A stretch of DNA of 64,000 bases, from contig NZ_JACETV010000004.1 of NCBI RefSeq assembly GCF_013912375.1, forward strand, positions 248,001 to 312,000, read 5' to 3'. The stretch's first letter is position 1, and each line of letters begins with the position of its first letter. The position numbers and the translations under genes are program-made. Of the stretch, positions 52,316-62,079 are shown piece by piece. The notes under the pieces were generated by a model. It did no database searches. It saw only the letters and a program-made list of their open reading frames with translations, and was not told the DNA's origin. This DNA is from Emticicia sp. BO119 (lineage in GTDB: Bacteria > Bacteroidota > Bacteroidia > Cytophagales > Spirosomataceae).

Positions 52316-52362
52316 CTAAATCGAAAGGATATTATTTAAGGGAATAAATTTTATAATACTCA

Positions 52363-52389
52363 TTTCGTTACTTACAAAGAGTAACGAAA
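52363..52389. promoter_or_regulatory. Perfect 10-bp inverted repeat over the FAD-oxidoreductase promoter
   Basis: TTTCGTTACT (52363-52372) faces AGTAACGAAA (52380-52389) across seven bases. It occupies the -33 zone of the promoter whose -7 is TATTTTTG (52398-52405). A regulator binding here would block or assist transcription. Confidence 0.6.
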
Positions 52390-52397
52390 ATAAATTC

Positions 52398-52405
52398 TAT
52401 TTTTG
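52398..52405 (+). promoter_or_regulatory. -7 box for the FAD oxidoreductase gene
   Basis: TATTTTTG, a perfect match, lies 21 bases before the ATG, giving a very short leader. The expected -33 TTTG is replaced by the inverted repeat. Confidence 0.55.
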
Positions 52406-52425
52406 AGAATAAATGTGACTTTTTT

Positions 52426-54393
52426 ATGAAAACACTCCTATTATTCCTCTTCTTATCAAGTTGTTGCCTAGCACAGGTCAAATCTGTCGATGTATGTGTC
52501 TATGGCGGAACATCAGCAGGTGTAATAGCTGCCTACACTGCCAAAATGTATGGAAAAACAGTCGTATTAATAGAACCCACCAGAAGATTAGGTGGATTGA
52601 CTTCGGGAGGACTTGGGCAAACAGATATTGGAAATAAATATGCTATTACAGGTATAGCCAGAGATTTTTATAGAAGAATCGGCAAACATTATGGCCGATT
52701 CGAGCAATGGACTTTCGAGCCATCTGTAGCTGAAAAGACCTTTCAGCAATATATCAAAGAAGCCAATGTAGAGGTGCTTTATCAGCATCATTTAAAGAAA
52801 GCTGAAAAGCGCGGAACTAAGATTGAAAAAATTCTGGTAGAAAATGGTAAATCAAACCAATGGATTCAGGCAAAGGTTTTTATTGATGCCACCTATGAAG
52901 GAGACTTGATGGCGAAAGCAGGGGTGAGTTATACGATAGGTCGGGAAGCCAATTTGGTCTATGATGAAAAATGGAATGGGGTACAATTGTTAGATAAACA
53001 TCAGTTTCCTGATGGTATTGACCCTTATATAGTACCCGGGAATCCGGCAAGTGGATTGCTTTGGGGAATCAGTAATGAGAAACTGGCAAAAACAGGATCA
53101 GGAGATAAGAAAGTACAAACCTATAATTTCAGGCTTTGTCTGACAGATAGTATTGAAAATCAGCTTCCTATTATAAAGCCTGCTAATTATGATGCCTCGA
53201 AATATGAGTTATTACTACGTTATATAGAAAAGAAACAACCTAAGGAATTAAATTGGGCATTGATGCACATTCAGCCGATGCCGCACCGGAAGACAGATAT
53301 TAATAATTCCGGGCCTTTTTCTACAGATATGATTGGGGAAAACTACAATTATCCAGAAGCAAATTATGCAACTCGTCAGAAGATTCAGCAGAAGCATGAA
53401 GATTATATCAAGGGGTTTCTGTATTTCTTAGGCAATGACGCAAGAGTGCCGGAGCATCTGAGAACAGAGATGAAGAAATGGGGGTATCCGAAAGATGAAT
53501 ATATAGAGAATAATCATTTTAGTCAGCAGATGTACGTAAGAGAAGCCCGCAGAATGATAGGAGAATATGTGATGACTGAACATCATTGCGAAGGCAGACA
53601 AACCGCAGGAGACGGCATAGGCATGGCGGCTTATACGATGGATTCACATAATTGCCAGCGAATAGTAGTGAATGGGATGGTAAAGAATGAGGGCGATGTG
53701 CAGCAGGGTTTGGGCGGTTTACCTCCGTATCCGATTTCTTATTGGTCTATTTTGCCTAAAAGGACTGAATGCACGAATCTTCTGGTTCCTGTTTGTTTGT
53801 CGGCCACACATATCGCCTATGGGTCTATCCGTATGGAGCCTGTTTTTATGGTATTAGGGCAATCGGCTGCGACAGCTGCTAATGTGGCGATTGATACGAA
53901 TATAGGTTTACATGAAATTGACGTTAAAAAATTGCAACATGAATTAAATGGCAATCCATTAGCCAATAAAAGTCAGGCTGAGATACTGGTGGATAATGAT
54001 TATTATCAGGTAAAACTAAATGGAAACTGGACGGTTGCGCCAAAAGGCTATGGAAGATACGGTAAAAACTACCTGCTTGATGAATCGAAAGGAGCAGAAG
54101 AAAAATCGGTTATTTATAATCCCGGCATTCCTATTACAAAGAAGTATAAGGTTTATATCTATTTCCCACACCTCGAACAGCTATCCAAGCAAATCCAGGT
54201 CAATATCTTAACTAATTCAGGCAAAGAAACTGTAATGCTGAAACCGCAAAATACAGAAAGCGATTGGCTATATGTAGGGGAGTTTTTTTTCGAAAGAGGA
54301 TTCGGGAATACACTTGAAATTACTAATCAGGGTGCGGATGGAGCTGTGATTGCCGATGCAGTATTGTTTATACCGGATAATTCTAAAGAATAG
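52426..54393 (+). CDS. Secreted FAD-dependent oxidoreductase with a C-terminal Golvesin/Xly-like domain
   Basis: A 655-residue protein. The signal (about 1-17) ends in SSCCLAQ, so it could be cut by either peptidase. The FAD-binding motif is GGTSAG (27-32), followed by VVLIEPTRRLGGLTSGGLGQTD, typical of the FAD_oxidored family. The C-terminal part, about 530-655, is a beta-sandwich like the Golvesin/Xly CBD-like domain. Such proteins are often called xanthan lyase in databases, but sugar oxidation is more likely. It is alone behind a palindromic promoter. Confidence 0.85.
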   Translation: MKTLLLFLFLSSCCLAQVKSVDVCVYGGTSAGVIAAYTAKMYGKTVVLIEPTRRLGGLTSGGLGQTDIGNKYAITGIARDFYRRIGKHYGRFEQWTFEPSVAEKTFQQYIKEANVEVLYQHHLKKAEKRGTKIEKILVENGKSNQWIQAKVFIDATYEGDLMAKAGVSYTIGREANLVYDEKWNGVQLLDKHQFPDGIDPYIVPGNPASGLLWGISNEKLAKTGSGDKKVQTYNFRLCLTDSIENQLPIIKPANYDASKYELLLRYIEKKQPKELNWALMHIQPMPHRKTDINNSGPFSTDMIGENYNYPEANYATRQKIQQKHEDYIKGFLYFLGNDARVPEHLRTEMKKWGYPKDEYIENNHFSQQMYVREARRMIGEYVMTEHHCEGRQTAGDGIGMAAYTMDSHNCQRIVVNGMVKNEGDVQQGLGGLPPYPISYWSILPKRTECTNLLVPVCLSATHIAYGSIRMEPVFMVLGQSAATAANVAIDTNIGLHEIDVKKLQHELNGNPLANKSQAEILVDNDYYQVKLNGNWTVAPKGYGRYGKNYLLDESKGAEEKSVIYNPGIPITKKYKVYIYFPHLEQLSKQIQVNILTNSGKETVMLKPQNTESDWLYVGEFFFERGFGNTLEITNQGADGAVIADAVLFIPDNSKE

Positions 54394-54754
54394 AAGATTA
54401 GATATCAAAATATAATATTCAGTCTTGAGCTTTTATATTGAATTAATAAGTCTAACCTTATTATAAACTCCTGAAGCGCAAAAATTTACAAAAGACCTAT
54501 CAATAGGTATATCTGTAAAACACGCCTATATATAGGTAGTAAGGCCATAATTGCAAGACCTAAGTAACAAGCCGTAGCAAAACAAGCTATAATAATAAGA
54601 AAAGAAAAAATAGAACATTATATATATCTAAATTTGAAGAAAAAATAAATAATGCTACTTTGCATGGGTAAATGCATAAAATGCCAACTCTCTGGTTGAA
54701 ATTGATCAATTTTAGGAATATCTGTTTTCTGATTGATAATTAAATACAAACCTT
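54394..54754. other. Intergenic region with tandem palindromes before mscS-type gene
   Basis: No gene is visible. It contains ACCTAT-CA-ATAGGT (54495-54508) and CCTATATATAGG (54525-54536), centred about 29 bases apart, and a perfect 14-base palindrome AAATTGATCAATTT (54699-54712). The -7 box TAAATTTG lies at 54629-54636. The start of the region shows no terminator that I can support. Confidence 0.4.
54629..54636 (+). promoter_or_regulatory. -7 box before the MscS-type gene
   Basis: TAAATTTG, a perfect TAnnTTTG match, 119 bases before the ATG. No TTTG upstream at normal spacing; the leader includes the 54699-54712 palindrome. Confidence 0.45.
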
Positions 54755-55567
54755 ATGAACCTTCAGGAAATCCTTAATTATTCTATTATAAAAATCGGAG
54801 CATTCGACCTACGAGTGTCATCTATTCTTGGAATCGCTCTTTTATTCTTCTTTACTATATTTGTAATTCATACAGTAAAAAGGGCTATTTACCGGACTAA
54901 AAAAATTGATGAAGGAAAAAAGTATTCTCTCTTTAACCTTTTTAAATATGCCATTCTGATATTTGCTATTGTTTATGGCTTTAATATTTTTGGATTAGAT
55001 ATTTCTGTAATTCTGGCAGGCTCAGCTGCACTCTTAGTCGGTCTGGGTATTGGTTTGCAGACACTTTTTAAAGATTTTATATCTGGTATTATTTTACTTG
55101 TTGATGCATCAATAAAAGTTGGTGATATTATTGAGGTAAATGAAATTGTTTGCCAGATCAGCGAAATTAACCTTCGGACTACCACAGCCCTCACACGCGA
55201 CGATAAATATATTATTCTTCCTAATTCAATGCTTACCTCAAATCATATTCAGAACTGGACTCATTTAGGGGCAATTTCACGCTTCGAAGTAAAAGCCAAC
55301 GTTGACTATAGTACAGATATAAGAGCAGTAGAAGCAATTCTGGTTGAATTGGTAAGTGAGCATAGTGCCGTCATGCCCGAACCCCGGCCTTTTGTAAGAT
55401 TCACAGAATTTGGTGATTCTGCCTTGTTCTTTTCGGTCTTTTTCTGGACAAATGATTTGTTTAGGGTCGAAAATATAAGGAGTGAATTAAGATTCAGTAT
55501 ATTTGAAAAATTTAAAGAACATAAAATCGTCATTCCATTCCCTCAGCACGATATTCACATGAAATAA
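54755..55567 (+). CDS. Small-conductance mechanosensitive channel (MscS family)
   Basis: A 270-residue MscS-type channel. Helices lie at about 22-42, 62-82 and 85-110. The pore helix and following beta domain have LLVGLGIGLQTLFKDFISGIILLVDASIKVGDIIEVN, the MscS signature. The C-terminal domain is short, as in minimal members. It relieves turgor at the inner membrane. It is 11 bases before the APC permease gene, so the two are co-transcribed, an unusual pairing. Confidence 0.9.
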   Translation: MNLQEILNYSIIKIGAFDLRVSSILGIALLFFFTIFVIHTVKRAIYRTKKIDEGKKYSLFNLFKYAILIFAIVYGFNIFGLDISVILAGSAALLVGLGIGLQTLFKDFISGIILLVDASIKVGDIIEVNEIVCQISEINLRTTTALTRDDKYIILPNSMLTSNHIQNWTHLGAISRFEVKANVDYSTDIRAVEAILVELVSEHSAVMPEPRPFVRFTEFGDSALFFSVFFWTNDLFRVENIRSELRFSIFEKFKEHKIVIPFPQHDIHMK

Positions 55568-55578
55568 GATGCCTATAT

Positions 55579-57315
55579 ATGAACGCACATAAAAAGTTAA
55601 GTGAATTTGCAGCTACCGCTATTTGTGGAAACGATATTACCTCTTCCTGCTTATATGTTTCGGCGTTGTCTATCTTATATGCCGGACAATACGCCTGGAT
55701 TTCACTAATCATAGTAGCTGGGGTTTTATATCTCTTCAGAAAAATTTATGGGGAGTCCGTCGGCGCTTTACCACTTAACGGAGGAGCCTACAACATTCTA
55801 CTCAATACTACCTCTAAAAGCAATGCGTCTGTTGCCGCATGTCTTACTATTCTTTCCTATATGGCTACGGCCGTAATATCTGCAACTGAGGCCATGCATT
55901 ATCTGCATAGTTTAGTAAAGTCAACACCAGTTATATGGGCAACTGTAGGTTTGTTATTTTTCTTCCTTGTTCTTATTATTTCAGGCATAAAGGAATCTTC
56001 TAATGTAGCTATATTTATTTTTACTGTTCATATGTTATCAATGATTTTATTGATTCTTAGTGCGGTTTGGTTTGTGTTGAACAATGGTTTTTCTGTTTCA
56101 GAACTGAATTTTAAAGAACCCGTTAAAGGTAGTATTCCGGTGGCCCTCTTTTTCGGATTCTGTACAGCTATGCTTGGCATATCGGGTTTCGAAAGCTCTG
56201 CTAATTTTATTGAAGAACAAGATAAAGGGGTATTTAGAAAAACCCTGAGGAATATGTGGGTTGCCGTAAGTATTATCAATCCGCTAATGGCGCTTGCTAT
56301 TATAACGGTAGTTCCGATTTCGGCAGTTAAAGAACACCAGGAGGTTCTTTTATCTCATTTAGGAGGTGTCACAGGTGGTTCAACATTGGCAACACTTATC
56401 TCAATTGATGCTGTTTTAGTATTAAGCGGTGCTGTTCTTACTTCTTACGTGGGTGTTGCGGGATTAATGAAAAGAATGACTTTAGATAGAATTCTGCCGC
56501 AATTTTTAATAAAAGAAAATAGTAAAGGCTCTTCGCCAAGAATATTAGTCGTGTTTTTTTTATTGTGTATTTCTGTTTTGTGGATAACAAAGGGAGAGTT
56601 AGAACCATTGGCAGGTGTATATACCATATCCTTTCTTTTAGTAATGGCATACTTTGGTGTAGGTAATTTTTTATTAAAAGTAAAAAGAGAAAAACTTCCA
56701 AGACCCGAATATGCCCAACCTTTTGTAGTAGTGATTGCCATTCTGGCTATTTTAGCTGCCATATACGGAAATGTCAAATTACATCCTAAATATCTGGTTG
56801 TTTTTCTACAGTATTTTATTCCGACTATTCTCGTTATTTCTCTTTTTTTAAATAGAAATTATGTATTGCAATACTTTTTGTTTTTGATGCGTACTTTTTT
56901 TGAGTCTTTCAAAAAGAACGTAAGATATATCGAACTAAAGATAACAAGAACCATCAATAAACTATCAATGCAGGAGTTTGTGTATTTTTCAAAAGGAGAT
57001 AATATAGCATTACTCAATAAAGTAATTATGTATGTTGAAGAAAACGAAATTACAAAAAGACTAAAAATTGTGACTGTGATTGATAAGAATAAAAAGGTAG
57101 ATGAAAAATTCATGAACGATTTTCGGACTTTGGATAGAGCATACCCCGATATTGACTTAGAATATATCGAGGTAGAAGGTAAGTTTGGGCCTGAGTTAAT
57201 TCAGGAATTGAGCGAAAAATGGAAAATCCCTAATAATTTTATGTTTATAAGTGCTCCAAGTGATAAATTCCCCTATCGGGTTTCAGAATTAAATGGCGTA
57301 CGACTTATTATGTAG
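55579..57315 (+). CDS. APC-superfamily permease with a cytoplasmic C-terminal domain
   Basis: A 578-residue protein with 11 or 12 membrane helices (about 10-430): FAATAICGNDITSSCLYV opens as in the amino acid/polyamine permeases, GGAYNILLNTTSKSNASVAACLTILSYM is helix 3 and GFCTAMLGISGFESSANFIEEQ is the helix 6 region. After about 430 there is a roughly 145-residue soluble part with alternating strands and helices (RLKIVTVIDKNKKVDEKF, YPDIDLEYIEVEGKFGPELIQEL), like a UspA-type fold. The substrate may be an amino acid; transport regulation by the soluble part is inferred. Confidence 0.85.
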   Translation: MNAHKKLSEFAATAICGNDITSSCLYVSALSILYAGQYAWISLIIVAGVLYLFRKIYGESVGALPLNGGAYNILLNTTSKSNASVAACLTILSYMATAVISATEAMHYLHSLVKSTPVIWATVGLLFFFLVLIISGIKESSNVAIFIFTVHMLSMILLILSAVWFVLNNGFSVSELNFKEPVKGSIPVALFFGFCTAMLGISGFESSANFIEEQDKGVFRKTLRNMWVAVSIINPLMALAIITVVPISAVKEHQEVLLSHLGGVTGGSTLATLISIDAVLVLSGAVLTSYVGVAGLMKRMTLDRILPQFLIKENSKGSSPRILVVFFLLCISVLWITKGELEPLAGVYTISFLLVMAYFGVGNFLLKVKREKLPRPEYAQPFVVVIAILAILAAIYGNVKLHPKYLVVFLQYFIPTILVISLFLNRNYVLQYFLFLMRTFFESFKKNVRYIELKITRTINKLSMQEFVYFSKGDNIALLNKVIMYVEENEITKRLKIVTVIDKNKKVDEKFMNDFRTLDRAYPDIDLEYIEVEGKFGPELIQELSEKWKIPNNFMFISAPSDKFPYRVSELNGVRLIM

Positions 57316-57330
57316 TGTGTGTTTCTGGTA

Positions 57331-57390
57331 TTTAAAAACTAAGGTAAGGCCGTATTTTTACGACTATTCTCAATCTGGTAAGTTTTTAAA
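57331..57390. repeat. Weak inverted repeat between convergent genes
   Basis: TTTAAAAAC (57331-57339) faces GTTTTTAAA (57382-57390) over 42 bases. It is in the gap between APC permease and acyl-CoA synthetase stops. Low G+C makes it a poor terminator. Confidence 0.25.
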
Positions 57391-57421
57391 CATTCAAAGA
57401 AACGCAGCCTGTCAGGAGATT

Positions 57422-59188
57422 TTATTCATACATCGCATCAATCAAATTTTTATACTTATTCATGATTACCTTTCGCTTAGGTTTAAGGGTTGGGGTAATT
57501 TCACCATTTTCTATCGTCCAGGGAGTAGCTAATAACGCTATTTTTTTTACCTGTTCATAGGGTGCAAATTCTTTATTAAAACGATTTACCTCCTCCATAA
57601 TCAGTTTATTTGCATCATTATTTTTTACAATTTCGGCATCAGAAGCATAAGGGATATTTTTTGATTTAGCCCATTCTTTTAATGCCGCAAATTCCGGTAT
57701 AATCAATGCCCCCGGGAATTTCTGTCCCTCACCAACAACCATGATTTGCTCTACATAAACCGATTCCTTTATTTTGTTCTCTAATACCTGTGGCGCTACA
57801 TACTTGCCCCCTGATGTCTTGAATATTTCTTTCTTACGATCGGTTATTTTCAGAAATTTTCCTTCTACCAGAGTGCCAATGTCGCCTGTATGAAGCCAGC
57901 CGTCGGTGTCAATAGCTTCTTTGGTTTGTTCAGGTAAATTATAATAACCTACCATCACATTAGGGCCTTTGTAGAGAATCTCGCCATCGTCGGCTATTTT
58001 TATCGTGCCACCGTCAATAACAGGGCCTACTGTGCCAATTCTTAAATCTAAAGGTTTTACACGATTGGTAGCAATTACAGGCGAGGCTTCAGTCATACCG
58101 TAACCCTCTGAAACCGGAATACCCGCTGCCCAGAAAACTCTGGCTAAACGAGGTTGCAGAGCTGCAGCCCCCGAACATATCATTCTTATATTGCCGCCGA
58201 GGGCTTCCTGCCATTTACTGAAAACTAATTTCTGAGCAAGCTTTAATTGTTGATTATACCACCAGCCACCATCCATATTAGGGTCATATTTAAGCCCTAA
58301 ATCTAATGCCCATAAGAAGATACGGCGTTTTAAGCCACTTAATCCATAACCCGTGGCTACTATTTTATCATAGACTTTTTCGAGTAGACGAGGTACAGTC
58401 GTAAATATTTGAGGTTTTACATCTTTAAGGTCTTCTGCAATTGTACCCATATTCTGGGCATAATAAATAGATACTCCCAAGCGCATATACAGATACAATA
58501 CCATACGCTCATACACATGATTCAATGGCAGAAAACTCAAGGCACGACATTCAGCGTCAATCGGGAAGTAATCTTTACAACCTTCAAAGTCGCTGATAAT
58601 GTTGTTGTGTGTCAACATTACACCTTTCGGCTTGCCAGTAGTGCCGGAGGTATAAATCAATGTGAGTAAATCATCAGATTTAATAGACTTTTTAATGGTC
58701 TCTATTTTTGATTTATTTTCCTTATCCTCATTTTCACTTATATCTTTCCAGTAATTAGCCCCTTTGATTTTATCAAAAGTGTAGATTGCCTTAATACCCG
58801 GAGCTGTCTTAGCGGCTTCTTGTGCTCTTTCCAATAAGGTTTCATCACCTACAAACACATAGGTAATGTCGGCATCCTGAAAAATGTATTTATAATCCTC
58901 AACCGTAATATTCGGATATAAAGGAACGCTGATTGCTCCTACTTGCTGAATCCCAAAGTCAACAATATTCCATTCAGGGCGGCTTTCAGAAATAATGGCA
59001 ATTTTATTCCCCTTTTTTACACCTAACTTTAAAAAACCATAGCTAAGCTGATTGATACTGTCAATAAATTCATTGGCTGAGATTTTTACCCATTCTCCTT
59101 GAAGTTTAGAAGCAAAAACATCGGGTTTATTGTACTGGGCAATCGATTCGGTTAATAAATCGAATATACGGGTTATAGGCTGAGACAT
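57422..59188 (-). CDS. Long-chain acyl-CoA synthetase (AMP-forming)
   Basis: The ATG at 59186-59188 gives 588 residues (MSQPITRIFDLL); the frame runs 19 residues further. The AMP-binding core is TSGTTGKPKGVML (from T180), with GYGMTEASPV and the hinge TGDIGTLVEGKFLKITDRKKEIFKTSGGKYVAPQ. Residue order and length match the FadD15-like long-chain group. It activates fatty acids for degradation or lipid synthesis at the inner membrane face. It has no adjacent beta-oxidation gene. Confidence 0.92.
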   Translation of the reverse strand: MSQPITRIFDLLTESIAQYNKPDVFASKLQGEWVKISANEFIDSINQLSYGFLKLGVKKGNKIAIISESRPEWNIVDFGIQQVGAISVPLYPNITVEDYKYIFQDADITYVFVGDETLLERAQEAAKTAPGIKAIYTFDKIKGANYWKDISENEDKENKSKIETIKKSIKSDDLLTLIYTSGTTGKPKGVMLTHNNIISDFEGCKDYFPIDAECRALSFLPLNHVYERMVLYLYMRLGVSIYYAQNMGTIAEDLKDVKPQIFTTVPRLLEKVYDKIVATGYGLSGLKRRIFLWALDLGLKYDPNMDGGWWYNQQLKLAQKLVFSKWQEALGGNIRMICSGAAALQPRLARVFWAAGIPVSEGYGMTEASPVIATNRVKPLDLRIGTVGPVIDGGTIKIADDGEILYKGPNVMVGYYNLPEQTKEAIDTDGWLHTGDIGTLVEGKFLKITDRKKEIFKTSGGKYVAPQVLENKIKESVYVEQIMVVGEGQKFPGALIIPEFAALKEWAKSKNIPYASDAEIVKNNDANKLIMEEVNRFNKEFAPYEQVKKIALLATPWTIENGEITPTLKPKRKVIMNKYKNLIDAMYE

Positions 59189-59274
59189 ATTTAATAGGCG
59201 TTTGAATAAAGACAAATGTAAAGAAAATATTTTCTGGCAAAACAAACACCTGAAAAACCCATTTAATTTTTTTA

Positions 59275-59321
59275 TTTAATGACTGTAAATGTCAGCCGAA
59301 TGAACGTTTACAGTCATTAAA
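59275..59321 (-). terminator. Inverted repeat after priA, probable terminator
   Basis: Perfect 15-bp arms TTTAATGACTGTAAA (59275-59289) and TTTACAGTCATTAAA (59307-59321) with a 17-base loop, 22 bases after the priA stop. The T run after it on the minus strand is not contiguous. Confidence 0.6.
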
Positions 59322-59342
59322 ATAAGCCTGAAAAGATGTGTG

Positions 59343-61835
59343 CTATACAGCATCAACATCAACCACTACGTCCACCTCTTTATGTTCTTTTTGCTGATGC
59401 AGTTCGTCTATTTTTTCTCTTAAAAAGCTTTTGGCAGCTTTGATATTCAGCTTGTCTTTTTCAAGTTTAAGCATAATATCAAATAAGAACTTATTACGTA
59501 TTCTTTCAATCAGCGATTTTTCAGGGCCTAATACCCGGGCTTTACCTAATTTTTCCAGAAGTTTTTCGGCTAACCAATGGGCTGCCTTCTCTGCTTTTTC
59601 CTGTTCTTCATGTTTTAAGGTAATTGAAATGATCCGGGTAAACGGTGGATAAAAGTAGCTATCTCTCTCGGCTATTTCATGTGTATAGTATCCCTGATAA
59701 TCATTAATTACTACTTTTTGTAATAAAGATTGCTGGGTGTCATTAGTCTGAATCAACACCAGTCCCTTTTTGGCACGTCGTCCGGCTCTTCCACTTACTT
59801 GTGTCAGCATCTGAAAAGCCCGCTCCGAAGCCCTGAAATCAGGGAAATGAATCATGCGGTCGGCATCGAAAATTCCTACCAGACTCACCTGGTCAAAATC
59901 AAGTCCTTTGCTAATCATTTGCGTACCTACCAGAATGTCTGTTCCTCCCTGCTCAAATTCAGTAATGATATTCTGATAGGCGTTTTTGGTACGTGTAGTA
60001 TCTAAATCCATGCGCTGAACCCGTGCAGTGTCAAACATTGCTTTCAGGTCTTCCTCGAGTTTCTCTGTTCCAAAACCAATCGTGCGCAATTTACCCGAAC
60101 CACAAACCGGACAAACCTTTGGTATTTCCTCTTTATGCCCACAATAGTGGCATCTTAACTCAGTGGAGTGCATATGGTAAGTCAAACTCACGGCACATTG
60201 TTGGCATTCAGATACCCAGTTACACTCCTGGCAATTAAGATAGGGTGAATAACCCCTTCGGTTCTGAAAAATAATGGTCTGCTCTTTATTTGCTAAATTC
60301 TGCTGAATCTGGTTATAGAGTACACTCGAAAAGTCGTTCTTCATGGTTTTAGCTTTTCGCTCTGCTTTTAAGTCCACCAGCATAATATCAGGTAATTGTG
60401 CTTCGCCATACCGTTGGTTAAGTGTTACCAACCCATATTTACCCATTTGTGCCTGGTAATAGCTTTCGATAGATGGTGTAGCCGAACCGAGTAGTATTTT
60501 TGCTCCTTGTTTTAAACCCAGCATAATACCTACATCACGGGCATGATACCGCGGAGCAGGGTCAAACTGCTTATAAGAAGTTTCGTGCTCTTCATCAATA
60601 ATCACTAAACCTAAGTTATCTAATGGTAAGAATATTGCTGAGCGCACACCAACTACAAACTGATATTTTCCGTCTACAATGCCCCTCCATACCTCTACTC
60701 GTTCGTTATCAGAAAATTTAGAATGATATACCCCCATTTTATCACCAAATACCCGCTTGAGCCTTACAACTATCTGGGTTGTCAGAGCAATTTCAGGCAA
60801 TAAATAAAGTACCTGCGAACCGCCATCTAATACTTTCTGAATCAAATCAATATAGATTTCGGTTTTACCACTACCCGTGATACCATGCAACAGCACAATG
60901 TCTTTCTCAGAAAATTGTTGCATAATTTCATCACTTGCCACTTGTTGAGTATTAGTTAATTCTATTCTTAATGGCTCATCAGGTGCTTCGTCACCAAAGC
61001 GTGAAACAACTACTTCAAATTGTTCTAAAATACCTTTATCTAATAAGGTTGACAGGGCAGAATCAGAGGTTTCACCCTGTGTAAAAAGTGTTTTATCTAC
61101 ACCTTGATGATTTTTTTCTGACAACTCATTTATGGGGATATTTCGGAGATACTCCATAATAACCGTTTGTTGCTTGGGTGATCTGGTAAGCGAATCAATC
61201 AGATTCAACACTTCTTCACTCCCTTCGTAAACTCTTTTCAGGCGTATTTTCTTGGCGATTTTCGGCTTGTATTTTTCTTTTACCTCTTCATACATAATAA
61301 TGGCGTGCTTACCGATCAATGATTTAATCATCGGATTGATATTCTTTTCGCCCACAAACTTGATGGCATCGTCATAGGTAAGAGAAGTATGGATTTTAAG
61401 AATCTCTAAAAATTCCACCTCTTTTTCTTCTAATAATTCAGGGTGATCAAAGTCAGGATTTGCCTGTATCCTTGACTGGCTGCTTACTTTCAGACCCGAC
61501 GGAACGGCTACATTCATTACCTCGCCAATACAGCACATATAATATTCGGCGATCCAGTCAAAAAGCCATAATTGTGAAGGGGTGATGAGGGGGTCAGTGT
61601 CTAACAATTCTAAAATGTACTTGGCCTGATATTTCTCGGGTGGTTTAGTATGAATTTTTCCGACTACAGCAGTTACAACTCGATTTCTGCCGAACTGTAC
61701 AATCACTCTTGCCCCGATTTTAATATCAGTTGCCAGATGGCGTGGAACGCGGTAAGTAAACATACGTGGAATAGGTACGGGCAAAATTACATCAGCAAAG
61801 TAGGTGGTTTCAGTTGAAAAAATATCTTCTGTCAT
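59343..61835 (-). CDS. priA: Primosomal protein N' (replication restart helicase PriA)
   Basis: An 830-residue SF2 helicase. The N-terminal DNA-binding domain begins TYFADVILPVPIPRMFTYRVP; Walker A is GITGSGKTEIY (K324), Walker B DEEH (414-417), and the zinc-binding insertion has CQECNWVSECQQC and CHYCGHKEE...CPVCGSG. Later motifs are GTQMISKGLDFDQV and QVSGRAGRRAKKG. It restarts stalled replication forks. Monocistronic, preceded by a 244-base gap towards mntH. Confidence 0.95.
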   Translation of the reverse strand: MTEDIFSTETTYFADVILPVPIPRMFTYRVPRHLATDIKIGARVIVQFGRNRVVTAVVGKIHTKPPEKYQAKYILELLDTDPLITPSQLWLFDWIAEYYMCCIGEVMNVAVPSGLKVSSQSRIQANPDFDHPELLEEKEVEFLEILKIHTSLTYDDAIKFVGEKNINPMIKSLIGKHAIIMYEEVKEKYKPKIAKKIRLKRVYEGSEEVLNLIDSLTRSPKQQTVIMEYLRNIPINELSEKNHQGVDKTLFTQGETSDSALSTLLDKGILEQFEVVVSRFGDEAPDEPLRIELTNTQQVASDEIMQQFSEKDIVLLHGITGSGKTEIYIDLIQKVLDGGSQVLYLLPEIALTTQIVVRLKRVFGDKMGVYHSKFSDNERVEVWRGIVDGKYQFVVGVRSAIFLPLDNLGLVIIDEEHETSYKQFDPAPRYHARDVGIMLGLKQGAKILLGSATPSIESYYQAQMGKYGLVTLNQRYGEAQLPDIMLVDLKAERKAKTMKNDFSSVLYNQIQQNLANKEQTIIFQNRRGYSPYLNCQECNWVSECQQCAVSLTYHMHSTELRCHYCGHKEEIPKVCPVCGSGKLRTIGFGTEKLEEDLKAMFDTARVQRMDLDTTRTKNAYQNIITEFEQGGTDILVGTQMISKGLDFDQVSLVGIFDADRMIHFPDFRASERAFQMLTQVSGRAGRRAKKGLVLIQTNDTQQSLLQKVVINDYQGYYTHEIAERDSYFYPPFTRIISITLKHEEQEKAEKAAHWLAEKLLEKLGKARVLGPEKSLIERIRNKFLFDIMLKLEKDKLNIKAAKSFLREKIDELHQQKEHKEVDVVVDVDAV

Positions 61836-62032
61836 CTTCAGATAATGGATTAAAAATAAAAATAAGCACTATTTAACAATACAACAGCACACAAATGTTT
61901 ATTAACGATTATTTGCTTGGCCATTGTTTCATGGGCTACCTAAGATATTAAAAACTCAGGTAATTAACAGTTAAAGTAGATACTTAATTCAAAACAATGA
62001 AGAATTGAACAGGATATAAGCAGGATAAAAAA

Positions 62033-62059
62033 AGGAGTAAGAATACGATTCCTACTCCT
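62033..62059 (-). terminator. Terminator of mntH
   Basis: AGGAGTA (62033-62039) pairs with TACTCCT (62053-62059), with an inner GAAT/ATTC extension, followed by a T run (TTTTTTATCC) on the minus strand. It ends 20 bases after the mntH stop. Confidence 0.8.
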
Positions 62060-62079
62060 ACAAAGATACATAAAAAATT

